Below, piece after piece: positions 1-8,993 of a stretch of DNA of 64,000 nt. Below the pieces are notes generated by a model that saw only the letters and a program-made list of their open reading frames with translations, ran no database searches and was not told the origin of the DNA. The translations under genes and the position numbers were made by a program. The stretch comes from Egibacteraceae bacterium (GTDB lineage Bacteria; Actinomycetota; Nitriliruptoria; Euzebyales; Egibacteraceae), in the NCBI GenBank assembly GCA_035540635.1, contig DATLGH010000006.1, positions 1-64,000 on the forward strand, read 5' to 3'. Position 1 is the stretch's first letter; every line of letters begins with the position of its first letter.

Positions 1-13
1 GGCAAGGGGGTGA

Positions 14-128
14 TGCCCCTAACCCTGGAGGTCAGCTGACCGCCACCCCGGCGATCTGCTGGCCACCCACCCGGAGATCACATGGCCACCAGCCCGGAGC
101 GCAACTGTCCGCCCACCCGGAAGTCAAC
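14..128. repeat. Five imperfect 23-bp tandem repeats
   Basis: Five consecutive 23-bp units lie at 14-36, 37-59, 60-82, 83-105 and 106-128. On the minus strand each resembles a G-rich unit with core CTCCGGGTGGGTGGCCA; the outermost unit (14-36) is the most diverged. The array begins where the reading of the adjacent DUF6431-like pseudogene stops making sense. Multiple short repeats of this kind are known at the ends of IS21-like elements, so it may be a transposase-binding end, but that assignment is inference. A sixth unit could lie beyond the left edge of the window. Confidence 0.75.
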
Positions 129-607
129 ATGTCCCTTGACAAGCCGGCCGCGCACCGTCGCCGCCGGCACCCCCAACCGCGCGCCGATGCGCCCATGCAA
201 CACCACCCGGTGGCCTTGGCCTCCAACGCCGCGCCGATCACCACCGCCAAGTGTTACACCCGGCGGCCCACCAACACGTCTGGCCAACACGAATGCGACC
301 GGCCACATCCCCGGCACAACACCCGATGGACGTCCACCGGCCCCCGCCTGGTCTGCCGAGTCCACCAGCCGTCGAAGATCACCCGCGCATGCCCACACCC
401 GGGCAGCGCTCCGGCCGCGGTGTCCCAACCCGACCCTGCCGAGCCAAGAACTCGTCGATCGGCGCCTCGACAGCGAATACCATCATCAACGGCTGCTGCT
501 ATCAGCCCACGGCCCTCGGACGCCTGGACAGCGTCGCGAGGGCCAACCCTCTTCAGGACCGTGACATCCTCGCCGTCACCCGCCCCGACCACAATCCCGT
601 CAGTCAC
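129..607 (-). pseudogene. Degenerate DUF6431-type HTH protein (transposon-associated)
   Basis: Read on the minus strand, three different frames together give one recognisable protein. A Cys-rich segment reads HRVLCRGCGRSHSCWPD near 254-330 and is followed by VVIGAALEAKATG in a second frame. A third frame then gives GRIGARLGVPAATVRGRL, a helix-turn-helix. This order (CxxC ribbon, conserved GAALEAKA helix, HTH) matches the DUF6431 proteins that accompany integrase-type transposases in Actinobacteria. At least two frameshifts separate the pieces and the C-terminus is lost into the 23-bp repeats, so the gene is dead. No partner transposase is visible in the window. The family assignment rests on my recognition of the motif order. 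Confidence 0.6.
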
Positions 608-1374
608 GCTCCGTAGAAGACACCCATCTCGTCACAACCGCCCACCTGCAGCGCCACCTACCCCGTCCGCCAACAGCGTGGTGACCGACCGCTTGCTCTT
701 CCACGACCTCGCGGTCCGGAGCGTCCGCCCACCTCGGCGGAGGACGCCTGGCTGGCTGGGATCGCCCAGGCGACCGACACCGCCAGCCATACCGCCACGT
801 CGCCACCTCCTGCGCGGCGCAGGACCCCGAGCCCGTCCTCCGCCGCGACCTCGAGCTCGGTTGGCGGCGGGTCGCTACGTCGGCGAGCTGCGCCGTGACG
901 GCCGGGTGCTCGAGAACAAGCCGCGGCGGGCATCGAGGTCCTGGCAGCGTGGGCCGCGCCGAGCACGACGCGCCGCTGCACACATGACGCCGGATTCGAT
1001 GGCTGGGCCCGGTTGCTGCATCACCTCAGCGTAGGGCACGAGCCGCGTCGAGCGGGTGGCTCCTCCGCCCGGGGCGGATGTGCCCAGTGCAAGATCAACA
1101 CGGTGTCGGAATGTCGGTTCTGGCGCTCCCGGTGGCCCCGGAGCCCGGTTGTCTGTCGCTGTGCTGCCCGTGCGTGGGCCTCCAGTTAGGATGCCGTAGT
1201 GGTGGTCTCGGACTGCTGCTCGGGGACTTCAATGGGAGGAGAGAGACGTTCGAGACTCTGGTCCACCCCGACGAATCGACGGGTGGCAGATGCGTTTGAC
1301 ACCGCCGTGGTGACCGCGTGCGAGTTGCGGCGCGACTGCCGGGCGATCGAACCCGACGGAACTGTGGGAGAGAG
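608..1374. other. Stretch without a recognisable gene
   Basis: This stretch separates the DUF6431 remnant from the phosphatase gene. Open frames run through it on both strands, but their translations are dominated by Arg, Pro, Ala and Ser and show no motif that I recognise. It presumably holds further decayed mobile-element DNA and, close to 1375, the promoter of the downstream phosphatase. No hairpin or obvious promoter stood out. Confidence 0.4.
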
Positions 1375-3726
1375 ATGACCGGGTCCGACGCACCCTCCAC
1401 CCAGCCCGCCCGCGTGCGGGTGGAGGGCGGCGTGCCGCCGTCGCGCCTCGACGACCTCAACGCGGCGTGCCGGGCCATCGCCGGGGCGGACTCGCTCGAG
1501 AACCTGCTGCGCACCGTCGCTGAGTCCGCGCAGGGGCTGATCGGCACCCACCAGGCGGTCGCGAGCCGCCTCGTGCACGGCTGGGGCGAGGCGACCACGC
1601 ACGTGTCGCTGTCGGACAAGTACGCGGAGTGGCGCTCCTACGACGAGCCGCCACAGGGGCTGGGGGTCCTCAACTTCGTCACCCGTGAGAACCTCCCACT
1701 GCGGTTGTCGGCCGAGGAGCTCGTCGAGCACCCCGAATGGCGCGGGCTTCGCGACGCCCCGGGGCACCCCCCCCTGCCCGACTACCTGGCCGCGCCGCTC
1801 ATCAGCCGCAACGGCCGAAACATCGGCCTCATCCAGCTGTCGGACAAGGTGGACGGCAGCAAGTTCACCGAGGACGACGAGGGGCTGCTCGTGCAGGTCG
1901 CGCAGATGGCCTCGGCCACGCTGGAACACGTCGAGGGGCTCGAGCGTGAGCGCGCGCTGCGCCGGGAGCTGGAGTCCCGCGCGGCCGAAGCTCGCCTCAT
2001 CGGCCAGGTCGGCATCGCCACGACGAGCAGCGACGCGCTGCCGGTGAAGCTGCAGGGCTGTGTCGAGGCGGTCGTGGAACAACTCGGGGCGGCCTTCGCG
2101 CGGATCTGGCTGCTCGACGAGCCCGCCGATGAGCTCGTGCTCGTCGCGAGCGCGGGCCTGTACACCCATCTCGACGGCGGTCACGCCCGGGTGCCGGTCG
2201 GCGCCTACAAGATCGGGAGGATCGCAGGCGACCGCCACCCCCATCTCACCAACGACGTCCCGAACGATCCCGAGATCTCCGATCCCGACTGGGCCGAGCG
2301 GGAGGGCATGGTCGCCTTCGCCGGCTACCCGCTCGTCCTGGAGCAGCGCTGCATCGGCGTCCTTGCGATGTTCGCCCGTCAGCCGCTCCCCGAGAGCAGC
2401 ATGGCAGCGCTCGCCGCCGTCGCGGACGCGGTCGCCCTCGCCGTCGAGCAGGCGCGTGACGCGCAGCGTCTGGAGCAGCGGGCGGTGCAGATGCGCCGGC
2501 TCGCTGAGGTCGCCTCCGCGGTGAACGCGGCGACCGACCTCGACGCCGTGCTCGACCTCATCACCGAGGAGGCCCGCTCGCTCATCGGTGCGCACCAGGC
2601 GATCACGAGCGTCACGCAGGGCGGCGACTGGTCGCAGGCCATCACCAGCGTGTCGCTGTCGGAGAAGTACGCCGCCTGGCGCGACTATGAGGAGGAGCCG
2701 GACGGCTCGGGGATCTACGCGTTCGTGTGCAAGACCCAGCAGCCGGCGCGGCTGACGCAGGCCCAGCTCGAGGCCCACCCCCGCTGGCGCGGCTTCGGGG
2801 ACGCCGCCGACCGCCACTCGCCGATGCGCGGATGGCTCGCCGCCCCGCTGACCGCCCCCGACGGAACGAACTTCGGGCTCGTTCAGCTGTCGGACAAGCT
2901 GGCAGGAGACTTCGACTCCGAGGATGAGGCCGTCCTCGTGCAGCTCGCCGGCATCGCCTCCTCCGCGGTGCACAAGACCCGCCTGTACGAGGAGCGCGTC
3001 CGCGTCGCCCGCATCCTGCAGCAGAGCCTCCTGCCACCGGCGCTGCCGGACGTGCCCGGCGTCGAGGTGGCCGCTCGCTACCAGTCCGGCCGCGAGGACG
3101 TCGGCGGCGACTTCTACGACCTGTTCCCCGTCCGCGGCCGCTCGTGGGGGGTCGTGATCGGCGACGTGCGCGGCAAGGGTCCCGACGCTGCCGCGCTCAC
3201 CGCGCTCGCCCGCCACAGCACCCGCACGGCAGCGATGCTCCAGCGCCGACCCTCGAGGGTCCTCGCCGTCGTCAACCAGGCGCTGCACGACACCAGCGAC
3301 CCCGAACGGTTCTGCTCCGCGGCGTACCTGCGCATCACGACAGGACGCAGCGACGTGCGCGTCGACGCCGCCTCCGGCGGTCACCCGCCGCTGCTCATCC
3401 TGCGCGCCGACGGACAGATCGAGCGGATGGAGCCCACCGGTCCGCTCATCGGCCTGTTCCCCGACATCGAGCTCAGCGACCGGCACCTCCGACTCGAGCC
3501 GGGGGACAGCATCATCGCCTACACCGACGGCATCACCGAAGCCCGCACCGGCGAGGAGCTCTTCGGCCACGACCGCCTCGTCGAGCTGGTCGGCACCCTC
3601 GCCGGCCGCAGCGCCGACGACATCGCCGGTGCGGTGTCCGAGACGGCGGCTGCCTTCGCGCAGGAAAGCGAAGCCGACGACGCCGCCGTCATCGTGCTGC
3701 GAGTCGCCCCGGATCCCATGTCCTGA
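1375..3726 (+). CDS. GAF-GAF-GAF-PP2C (SpoIIE/RsbU-type) serine phosphatase
   Basis: The 783-residue protein has three GAF sensor domains (about residues 37-185, 222-362 and 389-525) and a C-terminal PP2C SpoIIE-type phosphatase (about 545-780). The catalytic motifs DVGGDFYD, GDVRGKGPDAA and YTDGITEA are intact. GAF1 and GAF3 are clearly related copies: both contain a HQA-x-SVSLS-x-KYA-x-W-R pattern followed by a HPxWRG motif. Proteins of this build dephosphorylate anti-sigma-factor antagonists in response to a signal, although no partner gene is adjacent. I chose the ATG at 1375 because GGGAGAG lies just upstream. A GTG at 1318 would add 19 Arg-rich residues. No membrane segment is seen, so it is probably cytoplasmic. 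It stands alone and intact among decayed mobile genes. Confidence 0.88.
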   Translation: MTGSDAPSTQPARVRVEGGVPPSRLDDLNAACRAIAGADSLENLLRTVAESAQGLIGTHQAVASRLVHGWGEATTHVSLSDKYAEWRSYDEPPQGLGVLNFVTRENLPLRLSAEELVEHPEWRGLRDAPGHPPLPDYLAAPLISRNGRNIGLIQLSDKVDGSKFTEDDEGLLVQVAQMASATLEHVEGLERERALRRELESRAAEARLIGQVGIATTSSDALPVKLQGCVEAVVEQLGAAFARIWLLDEPADELVLVASAGLYTHLDGGHARVPVGAYKIGRIAGDRHPHLTNDVPNDPEISDPDWAEREGMVAFAGYPLVLEQRCIGVLAMFARQPLPESSMAALAAVADAVALAVEQARDAQRLEQRAVQMRRLAEVASAVNAATDLDAVLDLITEEARSLIGAHQAITSVTQGGDWSQAITSVSLSEKYAAWRDYEEEPDGSGIYAFVCKTQQPARLTQAQLEAHPRWRGFGDAADRHSPMRGWLAAPLTAPDGTNFGLVQLSDKLAGDFDSEDEAVLVQLAGIASSAVHKTRLYEERVRVARILQQSLLPPALPDVPGVEVAARYQSGREDVGGDFYDLFPVRGRSWGVVIGDVRGKGPDAAALTALARHSTRTAAMLQRRPSRVLAVVNQALHDTSDPERFCSAAYLRITTGRSDVRVDAASGGHPPLLILRADGQIERMEPTGPLIGLFPDIELSDRHLRLEPGDSIIAYTDGITEARTGEELFGHDRLVELVGTLAGRSADDIAGAVSETAAAFAQESEADDAAVIVLRVAPDPMS

Positions 3727-3775
3727 GCGGGACCTTGCCGTCGCGCTGCCCGATGACGGACGATCCGCACCGGTA

Positions 3776-5310
3776 TCAAAATGCCCGCCGGAGATCCCCG
3801 TCGGCGTCAACCGCCCACCGGCCGGGGTCGCCGCGGAGCCGAGCGTGGTCGGTGTCAACCAGGTCGCGTTCAACATCGGACAGAACGTGGGTCGACGAGG
3901 GTCACCTGCCGGGACTCGCCGCCCACGATCCACAAGGCGCGGCCGCGGGCCGCGGGTCAGCTGGGTGGCGAGGCCGGCCTGGAGCTGGTTGAGCTGGAGG
4001 GTGTCGCGCAGCAGGCACTGCTCGCCGGGCTTCTGCCGGTAGATGACCAGGTGCCGGAGTCGGCGATCACCCCTTCCGCCAGCGTCCACCGCGCCGACGC
4101 CTCGCGGCCCCGCGGGGAGGCGGCCACAGCGAGCTGCAGCCACGCGGCAGCGGCGATCATCACCAGCGGCAGCGCGGCCCGGTGCGACCGGTAGACCGCG
4201 GCGATGTCAACGACGGTCAACGGCTCGACGGTGTCGGCGTCGAGGTTGGTGTGCCCTGCGAACATCCCGCCGAGGTCGCCGTGGTCGTCGACGAGGCGGG
4301 CCATCGCCAACGCGAGCTCACGAGACTCCTCGGTGACCCGGCCGGGGTCCATGTTGAGCCGGGTCGCCACCGCCCGGTCGGGCGCGGTGAGCGCTTCAGG
4401 TCAGCATCGTCAGGGTCGCGGTGTCCCCGTGAGCGCTGATCGACGGATGCGCGTGGTCACCGGCCAGACCCCCCACCCGGGCCAGGGTCGCGCTGAGCAG
4501 GACCATCTCCAGCTGCCGGCAGGCCCGGCCGGGGGGTGGCCTCCACCAGGGCGCGGACGGTCGCGGTGTCGCGGTGGAACGGATCGGTCGGTGGGAGGTG
4601 ATGGCCGGCGCCGCCGGGGTCAAGAGGGTTGAGGATCGTGCCGCCGCCGGGTCGCAGTGATCTCGAACGGCTCGGGACGCGCCTCCACCAGGACGTGACC
4701 GGCGAAGCGGCGGCGTTGCCCGCGAGGCCCACCGATGCGGCGGTACCGGTCGCGCAGCCGCCGCCGCTCGGCCAGCTCGTCGGCGGCCTGCTGGCGCCGC
4801 TCCTCGCGCAGCTGGCTGCGATCCGCCCGCCCGTCGCGGCGGCGCGCGCGGGCGCGAGTCACCCTTTTGGTGGCGGACCCTCGCCTTCGCCGTGACCGGA
4901 TCACCGGGCGCCTCTGCACAGCGGCAGCGTGAACGCGAAGCCTTGGCGTTGGGTCCCCGACAGCCGGCGCAGCTCCAGCGAGCAGCGCCGGGCGGCTGCC
5001 TCGACCTGACCGACCGCGGTCTCGAGCTCGGCCGGGGTGGTGGCGGTGACGGTCACCAGCCACACGACCCGGTACACCGTGCGGCCCTCCACCAGGTCCT
5101 CCTCGCGCTGGGCGGCGTCGTGCCAGGCGCGCCGCTGCCGGGCGGAGGTCCCAAACCCCCACGTGCGCGCAGGGTCTGCTCGGACTCGGTGGACCACTGC
5201 TGGGTCTGGGCGCGGCGCTCGGCGGCCGTCAGCGGTGTGGGGACATACAGCAGGGACAGGCGGCGCTGGGCCGCACGCCGATCAGCAGGTGCTGGAGGAA
5301 CTCGCCGGTC
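3776..5310 (-). pseudogene. Decayed conjugative ATPase, TraC/VirB4-like (SCO6880 family)
   Basis: Successive minus-strand frames reproduce an actinobacterial conjugation ATPase. A segment with LLYVPTPLTAAERRAQTQQW lies near 5250 and WLVTVTATTPAELETAV near 5060. GTILNPLDPGGAGHHLPP follows near 4640, GDLGGMFAGHTNLDAD near 4260, LAEGVIADSGT near 4060 and HLVIYRQKPGEQCLL near 4010. The C-terminal ERDLVDTDHARLRGD ends at a stop at 3776. At least four frame changes are needed. The Walker A region, expected between the 4904 and 4690 pieces, is not visible, which suggests an internal deletion. The intact enzyme would have powered assembly of, or DNA transfer through, a type IV-like secretion apparatus. 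It lies tail-to-tail with the PP2C gene. Confidence 0.75.
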
Positions 5311-5335
5311 ACCGGCCGACGCTGGCCGCGGCCCC

Positions 5336-5470
5336 GTCCACGCCAGGGTTCGGATCGCTGCAACGCACCGCACGCAGGCCGGCGTGCCGCGCACGTCGGT
5401 CTACGAGCTCGACCTCGCCCGGGAACCCGAGGGCGCCTGGCGGCTGGGCGGCTGCCGGCAGGCGCAGTGA
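5336..5470 (+). pseudogene. C-terminal fragment of a possible conjugal-transfer protein
   Basis: The last 44 codons before the stop at 5468-5470 read as a coherent protein tail: VRIAATHRTQAGVPRTSVY and then ELDLAREPEGAWRLGG. This resembles the C-terminal strand pattern of the NTF2/TcpC-like transfer proteins that precede the wall hydrolase in actinobacterial conjugative elements. Upstream, the frame dissolves into the opposite-strand ATPase remnant, so only the tail survives. The stop overlaps the GTG/ATG start of the hydrolase pseudogene, as expected of a former operon. The family assignment is tentative. Confidence 0.35.
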
Positions 5471-6520
5471 TGCGCCGGGGTCTAGCTGCCATCGCTGTCG
5501 TCGTCCTGGTGGCGCCGCTCGGCCTGATCGCCGTCACCGGCACCAGCGATGCCCGCTGGCCGATCGAATTCGACCGCACAGCCCTTGCCGGTGAGATCCC
5601 CGAGACGATGCTGTCCGCCTACCTCGACGCAGCCGAAGTGTGGGACATCGACTGGGCGCTGCTCGCAGCGATCAGCAAGCTCGAATGCGACCACGGCCGG
5701 TACCGCGCGCCCGGCTGAGGGCCGCCCGGCACCATCAACCACGCGGGCGCGCGCGGACCGATGCAGTTCCTCGGCTCCACCTGGCGCTCCTCCGCCGGAC
5801 GCTACGAGCTGGACGTGGCCGGCCCCCAGCCCCCGACGGGCAGGGCTATGGCACCGCCGGGGACGGCGACGGCATCGCCGACCCGTGGAACCCCTTCGAC
5901 GCCGTCCACTCCGCCGCCCGCTAACTCGTCGCGCTCGGTGGCCGAGGAGACCCGCGGGTGGCCGCCAAGAGCTACAACGCCGGCCCGGCCAACCGCAACC
6001 CAACCGCCGGCGAGGGCTACACCGCCCGTGCCGTCGAGCTGGTCGCCCACTACCACGCGCTCGCCGGCGCCGGGGGGCCGGGAACACCGCCGGTCGCGGT
6101 CGTCCAGGACGGCTACGGACTGCCGTTCGACCCGGCCGGACTGCACGCCGTCACCACCAACGAGGCCACCGCGCGACCCGGAGTGGCAGCTCGTCAAGCT
6201 GCACCACTCGGGTCGGGTCGGCATCGACATCTCCCTGCGCGTCGGCACGCCCCTGTACGCCCTCCTGGGCGGTCACGTCGTGTGGGCGGGTGAGTCCGGC
6301 AACTTCGGCTACGGGCTGGCCATTCGCAACCCTGACCAGCACGCGTCGGTCACCTACTGCCACCTGTCAGCCATCGACGTGACCGCCGGGCAGCAGGTCG
6401 TCGCCGGCCAGCCGGTCGGCCGCTCCGGTGGCCAGCCCGGAACGCCGGGGGCCGGCAACTCCACCGGCCCGCACCTGCACCCGCACATCGACACCCCTCA
6501 GGCCGCCGCTGCGCCCAGGC
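5467..6520 (+). pseudogene. Broken lytic transglycosylase / M23 peptidase (conjugation-associated wall hydrolase)
   Basis: An N-terminal membrane anchor (AAIAVVVLVAPLGLIAV) is followed by a transglycosylase-like segment. It contains VWDIDWALLAAISKLECDHGR, then HAGARGPMQFLGSTW, then GDGIADPWNPFDAVHSAAR and AAKSYNAGP. An M23 endopeptidase segment follows, with GIDISLRVGTPLYALLGGHV and the GPHLHPH metal motif. Reading it needs an in-frame TGA at 5716-5718, a frameshift near 5835, an in-frame TAA at 5922-5924 and a second frameshift near 6170. The intact enzyme would open peptidoglycan for DNA transfer. Its tail runs directly into the integrase remnant near 6525, suggesting deletion of intervening element DNA. 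Confidence 0.75.
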
Positions 6521-6529
6521 GCTCGCATG

Positions 6530-7341
6530 GGGCAATGCGCCCCCCGCTACGTGCGGGTGCTGCTCGCGAACCTGTCAGCGGTCCTCGGGGCTGCTGTCGA
6601 GGACGGGTTGATCGCTAAGAACCCGGCGAGGTCAGCTGCGGTGAAGGGCCCCGCAGCGCCCCAGGACAAGGTGATCCCATGGCCGGTCGAGCAGGTCGAG
6701 GCGGTCGTGACCGCGCACCCGGAGCGGTGGGAGGCGGTCCCCGTCCTCGCTGCGGGCTGCGGGCTGCGACAGGGCGAGGTGTTCGGCGTCCGCGTCGAGG
6801 ACATCGACTCCTCGGCCGCAAGATGTTCGTGCGCCAGCAGGTCAAGATGCTGCACGGCAAGCCGGTGTTCGCTCCGCCGAAGGGTGGCAAGACCCGTGAG
6901 GTGCCACTGCCCGACGTTGTTGCGTTCGCGCTGGGCGAGAGCCTGCGCCGGTGGCCCGCCCGGGAGGTGACCCTGCCTTGACGGGAGGTCGACGGCAACT
7001 CAGTCACCGCGATGCGGGTGTTCGTCACCCGCGAGGGCGGCCCGCTGACACGCAGGCACTACAACGTGAACGTATGGAAGCCCGCACTCGTGGGGGCCGG
7101 GGTGGAGCCGACGCGGGCGAACGGGATGCACGCGCTGCGGCACCACTACGCCTCGGTCTTGCTGGACGGCGGGGTGAGCATCCGGGCCCTGGCCGAGTAC
7201 CTGGGGCACGCCGACCCGGGCTTCACCCTGCGCACGTACACGCACCTCATGCCTAGCAGTGAGGACCGCGCCCGCGAGGCGGTGGACGCGGCCCTGAGTC
7301 GCCTGGCGCCGGGTACAAGTGAGACCCAGGCGGCACCCTGA
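6530..7341 (+). pseudogene. Disrupted tyrosine recombinase (integrase), catalytic half
   Basis: The C-terminal half of a phage/ICE integrase is readable. It starts at RVLLANLSAVLGAAVEDGLI and continues to CGLRQGEVFGV (catalytic Arg). A frameshift near 6820 leads to KMFVRQQVKMLHGKPVF. The rest of the catalytic core is HALRHHYAS (HxxR), LGHADPGFT and TYTHLM (nucleophile Tyr). An in-frame TGA at 6979-6981 stands where relatives would be expected to have a sense codon, perhaps Trp (TLP-stop-REVDG). The N-terminal arm-binding and most of the core-binding domain are missing. One frameshift, one stop and an N-terminal loss make it inactive. It marks the boundary between the decayed transfer genes and the defence operon. 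Confidence 0.8.
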
Positions 7342-7544
7342 GCGGAGTGTGCAGTAGACCAATGAGTCGCCCGCGACATCCACCAGCTCATCGCCTCAGC
7401 CATCGGCTCCGAGCCGGCGCTTGACAGACATAGGAGCACCATGGACCGGGTGCGGATAGCCGGGAAAAGTTAGATACTCAGGCCATCAATTAGGCAGGAT
7501 GGGGGAGCGTCGGTCGGTCAGTCGAAGACCACTGGGCGGGACGC

Positions 7545-8993
7545 TTAGATGAAGTACTTGTACGAGTACGGCAAAGGGCCTATGCGCGGAGCCGATCCGA
7601 GCGCGTCGGCCACCTTCGACGCGTAGGACAGCGTGACCGGGAGTGTTCCGTACAGCGTCTCGGAGTTCCAGTCCATCTTGGTCAGGGCGAGCACCTCGGC
7701 CGCGAGTGGTTCCGCTGGTCCCTCGCCGGCCCACCGCCTGAGCAGAATCGGTGCGGGGATGCCTGTGCCTTCCTTGTAGTAGGGGTACCGGGACGGGATG
7801 TCGTCCACCGCACCCTGGGTCCAAAGAAGGGCCTCGTTGTCTCCCGCGTGGAGCAGCGTGCCCCTGGTCAGTGGGAACCCCTGCGCCTGCCGTCCGCGGT
7901 ACCGGATTGCTCGCCACGGCGTGTGTTGCTGGACCTGGATGAGCTGGACGTCGGGGACGCCCTCGAGCGCATCAAGGCACCCATCGACTTCGCGGCGGAA
8001 GAACTCCGTCGACTTGTGGACGACTATCCGCTGGGGATGCCGGCCCGCGTGCCTGTCGGCGTACAGACCGACTGCCCTCGACACCACTGTGCGCATCTGC
8101 TGCCGTGTCAGGAACGGGTTGCGGCCATTCACGACGACGCCGTCGTCTGCGCGGACCTCATAGGCGAGGAATTCCAGCCCAGATCCTTCGGCGTCGAACA
8201 CCTGGGCGCAGCAGGTCACGAAGCGAGTGTGACCGGGGACCCGCTTCAGGGTGTACGCCAGCCCGAGGAACGCCGTTCCGTCGTCGGCACGGTCCACCTT
8301 GTACGGCGTGCCGCCGGCCTTGGCGTAGCACGCCAGGGACAGGGTCCACCCGACGGAGCACGCGTCCCGCTGTCCCTGTGCGGTGCGTTGGCGGACGAGC
8401 TGGGTGGGGATCCCCAGGGCTGCTGATGTCCCTTTGACGAAGCTGTGTAGGTCGAACGGGTCGTCGTCGTCCCCGTAGAACCCCGCGGCGAGGCTGTCGG
8501 GCAGGTACAGCCAGACGATGTCGTAGTCGCTGCGCGTGTCGCGCAGAGACCGAAGGCCGTCGGCTATTGCTGCCGCGAAGACGGTGTGTGGATTAGGAGC
8601 CGCAGCCATCCTGTGGGGCAGGTCCTCGGCGAACCGGACGTGGCTGCGCTCGTCGGCCGGGGCGAGGTCGACACCAAACGCGGCGGTCATGCCAGGGTAG
8701 TCAATGAGGTAGTCGCTGCGGGTCTGTTTCGGCTGTGCCGACAGCAGCAGTCGTATGAGACTGCTCATATCGCGGCCGCTACCTGGCGGTGCGAGCGTTG
8801 CGACCCTGACGACCGGCGGGACGGCACCCGTAACCTCGTCGCTGTACGGCCCGAACTGTGTCAGTCCCCGAAGCGGGTGGACGTCGACCGCGTCGCGGTC
8901 GGACGGCGAGAACAGCAGACGCGGCTCGGGGAGTTCCCGCGTGTCGGGAAACCTGAATGGCAGCGGAGGGCTGTCTGTGACGTTAACCGGCAC
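7545..8993 (-). CDS. Short prokaryotic Argonaute (MID-PIWI), SPARSA component
   Basis: This 482-residue protein has the length and motifs of short pAgos, which contain only MID and PIWI domains. LSLACYAKAGGTPYKV (about residue 220-235) and the HKST motif of PIWI (about 326-329) are visible, as is the terminal LPVTLSYASKVADAL helix. The first catalytic Asp of the RNase H fold appears replaced: FLGLAYT stands where active enzymes have a G-x-D motif. It is therefore predicted to bind a guide and target without slicing. I chose the GTG at 8993-8991 because AGGAGG lies six bases upstream, inside the end of the SIR2-APAZ gene. An ATG at 9026 would give 493 residues. The two genes overlap, so translation is probably coupled. 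In characterised SPARSA systems the pAgo heterodimerises with SIR2-APAZ and licenses its NADase. Confidence 0.88.
   Translation of the reverse strand: MPVNVTDSPPLPFRFPDTRELPEPRLLFSPSDRDAVDVHPLRGLTQFGPYSDEVTGAVPPVVRVATLAPPGSGRDMSSLIRLLLSAQPKQTRSDYLIDYPGMTAAFGVDLAPADERSHVRFAEDLPHRMAAAPNPHTVFAAAIADGLRSLRDTRSDYDIVWLYLPDSLAAGFYGDDDDPFDLHSFVKGTSAALGIPTQLVRQRTAQGQRDACSVGWTLSLACYAKAGGTPYKVDRADDGTAFLGLAYTLKRVPGHTRFVTCCAQVFDAEGSGLEFLAYEVRADDGVVVNGRNPFLTRQQMRTVVSRAVGLYADRHAGRHPQRIVVHKSTEFFRREVDGCLDALEGVPDVQLIQVQQHTPWRAIRYRGRQAQGFPLTRGTLLHAGDNEALLWTQGAVDDIPSRYPYYKEGTGIPAPILLRRWAGEGPAEPLAAEVLALTKMDWNSETLYGTLPVTLSYASKVADALGSAPRIGPLPYSYKYFI

Noticed and set aside
14-128. CRISPR array
   Set aside because: The 23-bp units are contiguous and imperfect, with no unique spacers, and no cas gene is in the window.
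129-1034. Plus-strand open frame of about 300 codons
   Set aside because: The product is Arg/Pro/Ser-rich with no motif, and it runs opposite the DUF6431 remnant.
1186-4143. Long minus-strand open frame of about 985 codons opposite the PP2C gene
   Set aside because: It is an antisense shadow of the phosphatase gene in GC-rich DNA. Only its first part, near 3800-4070, belongs to the conjugative ATPase remnant.
5716-6981. Recoding of TGA as selenocysteine or read-through in the hydrolase and integrase genes
   Set aside because: Frameshifts and a TAA also occur in the same genes, and no hairpin suitable for recoding was seen. Decay explains all lesions.
7545-8993. Catalytically active (slicing) Argonaute
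   Set aside because: The first catalytic Asp of the RNase H fold appears to be missing and the protein is short, as in inactive pAgos.
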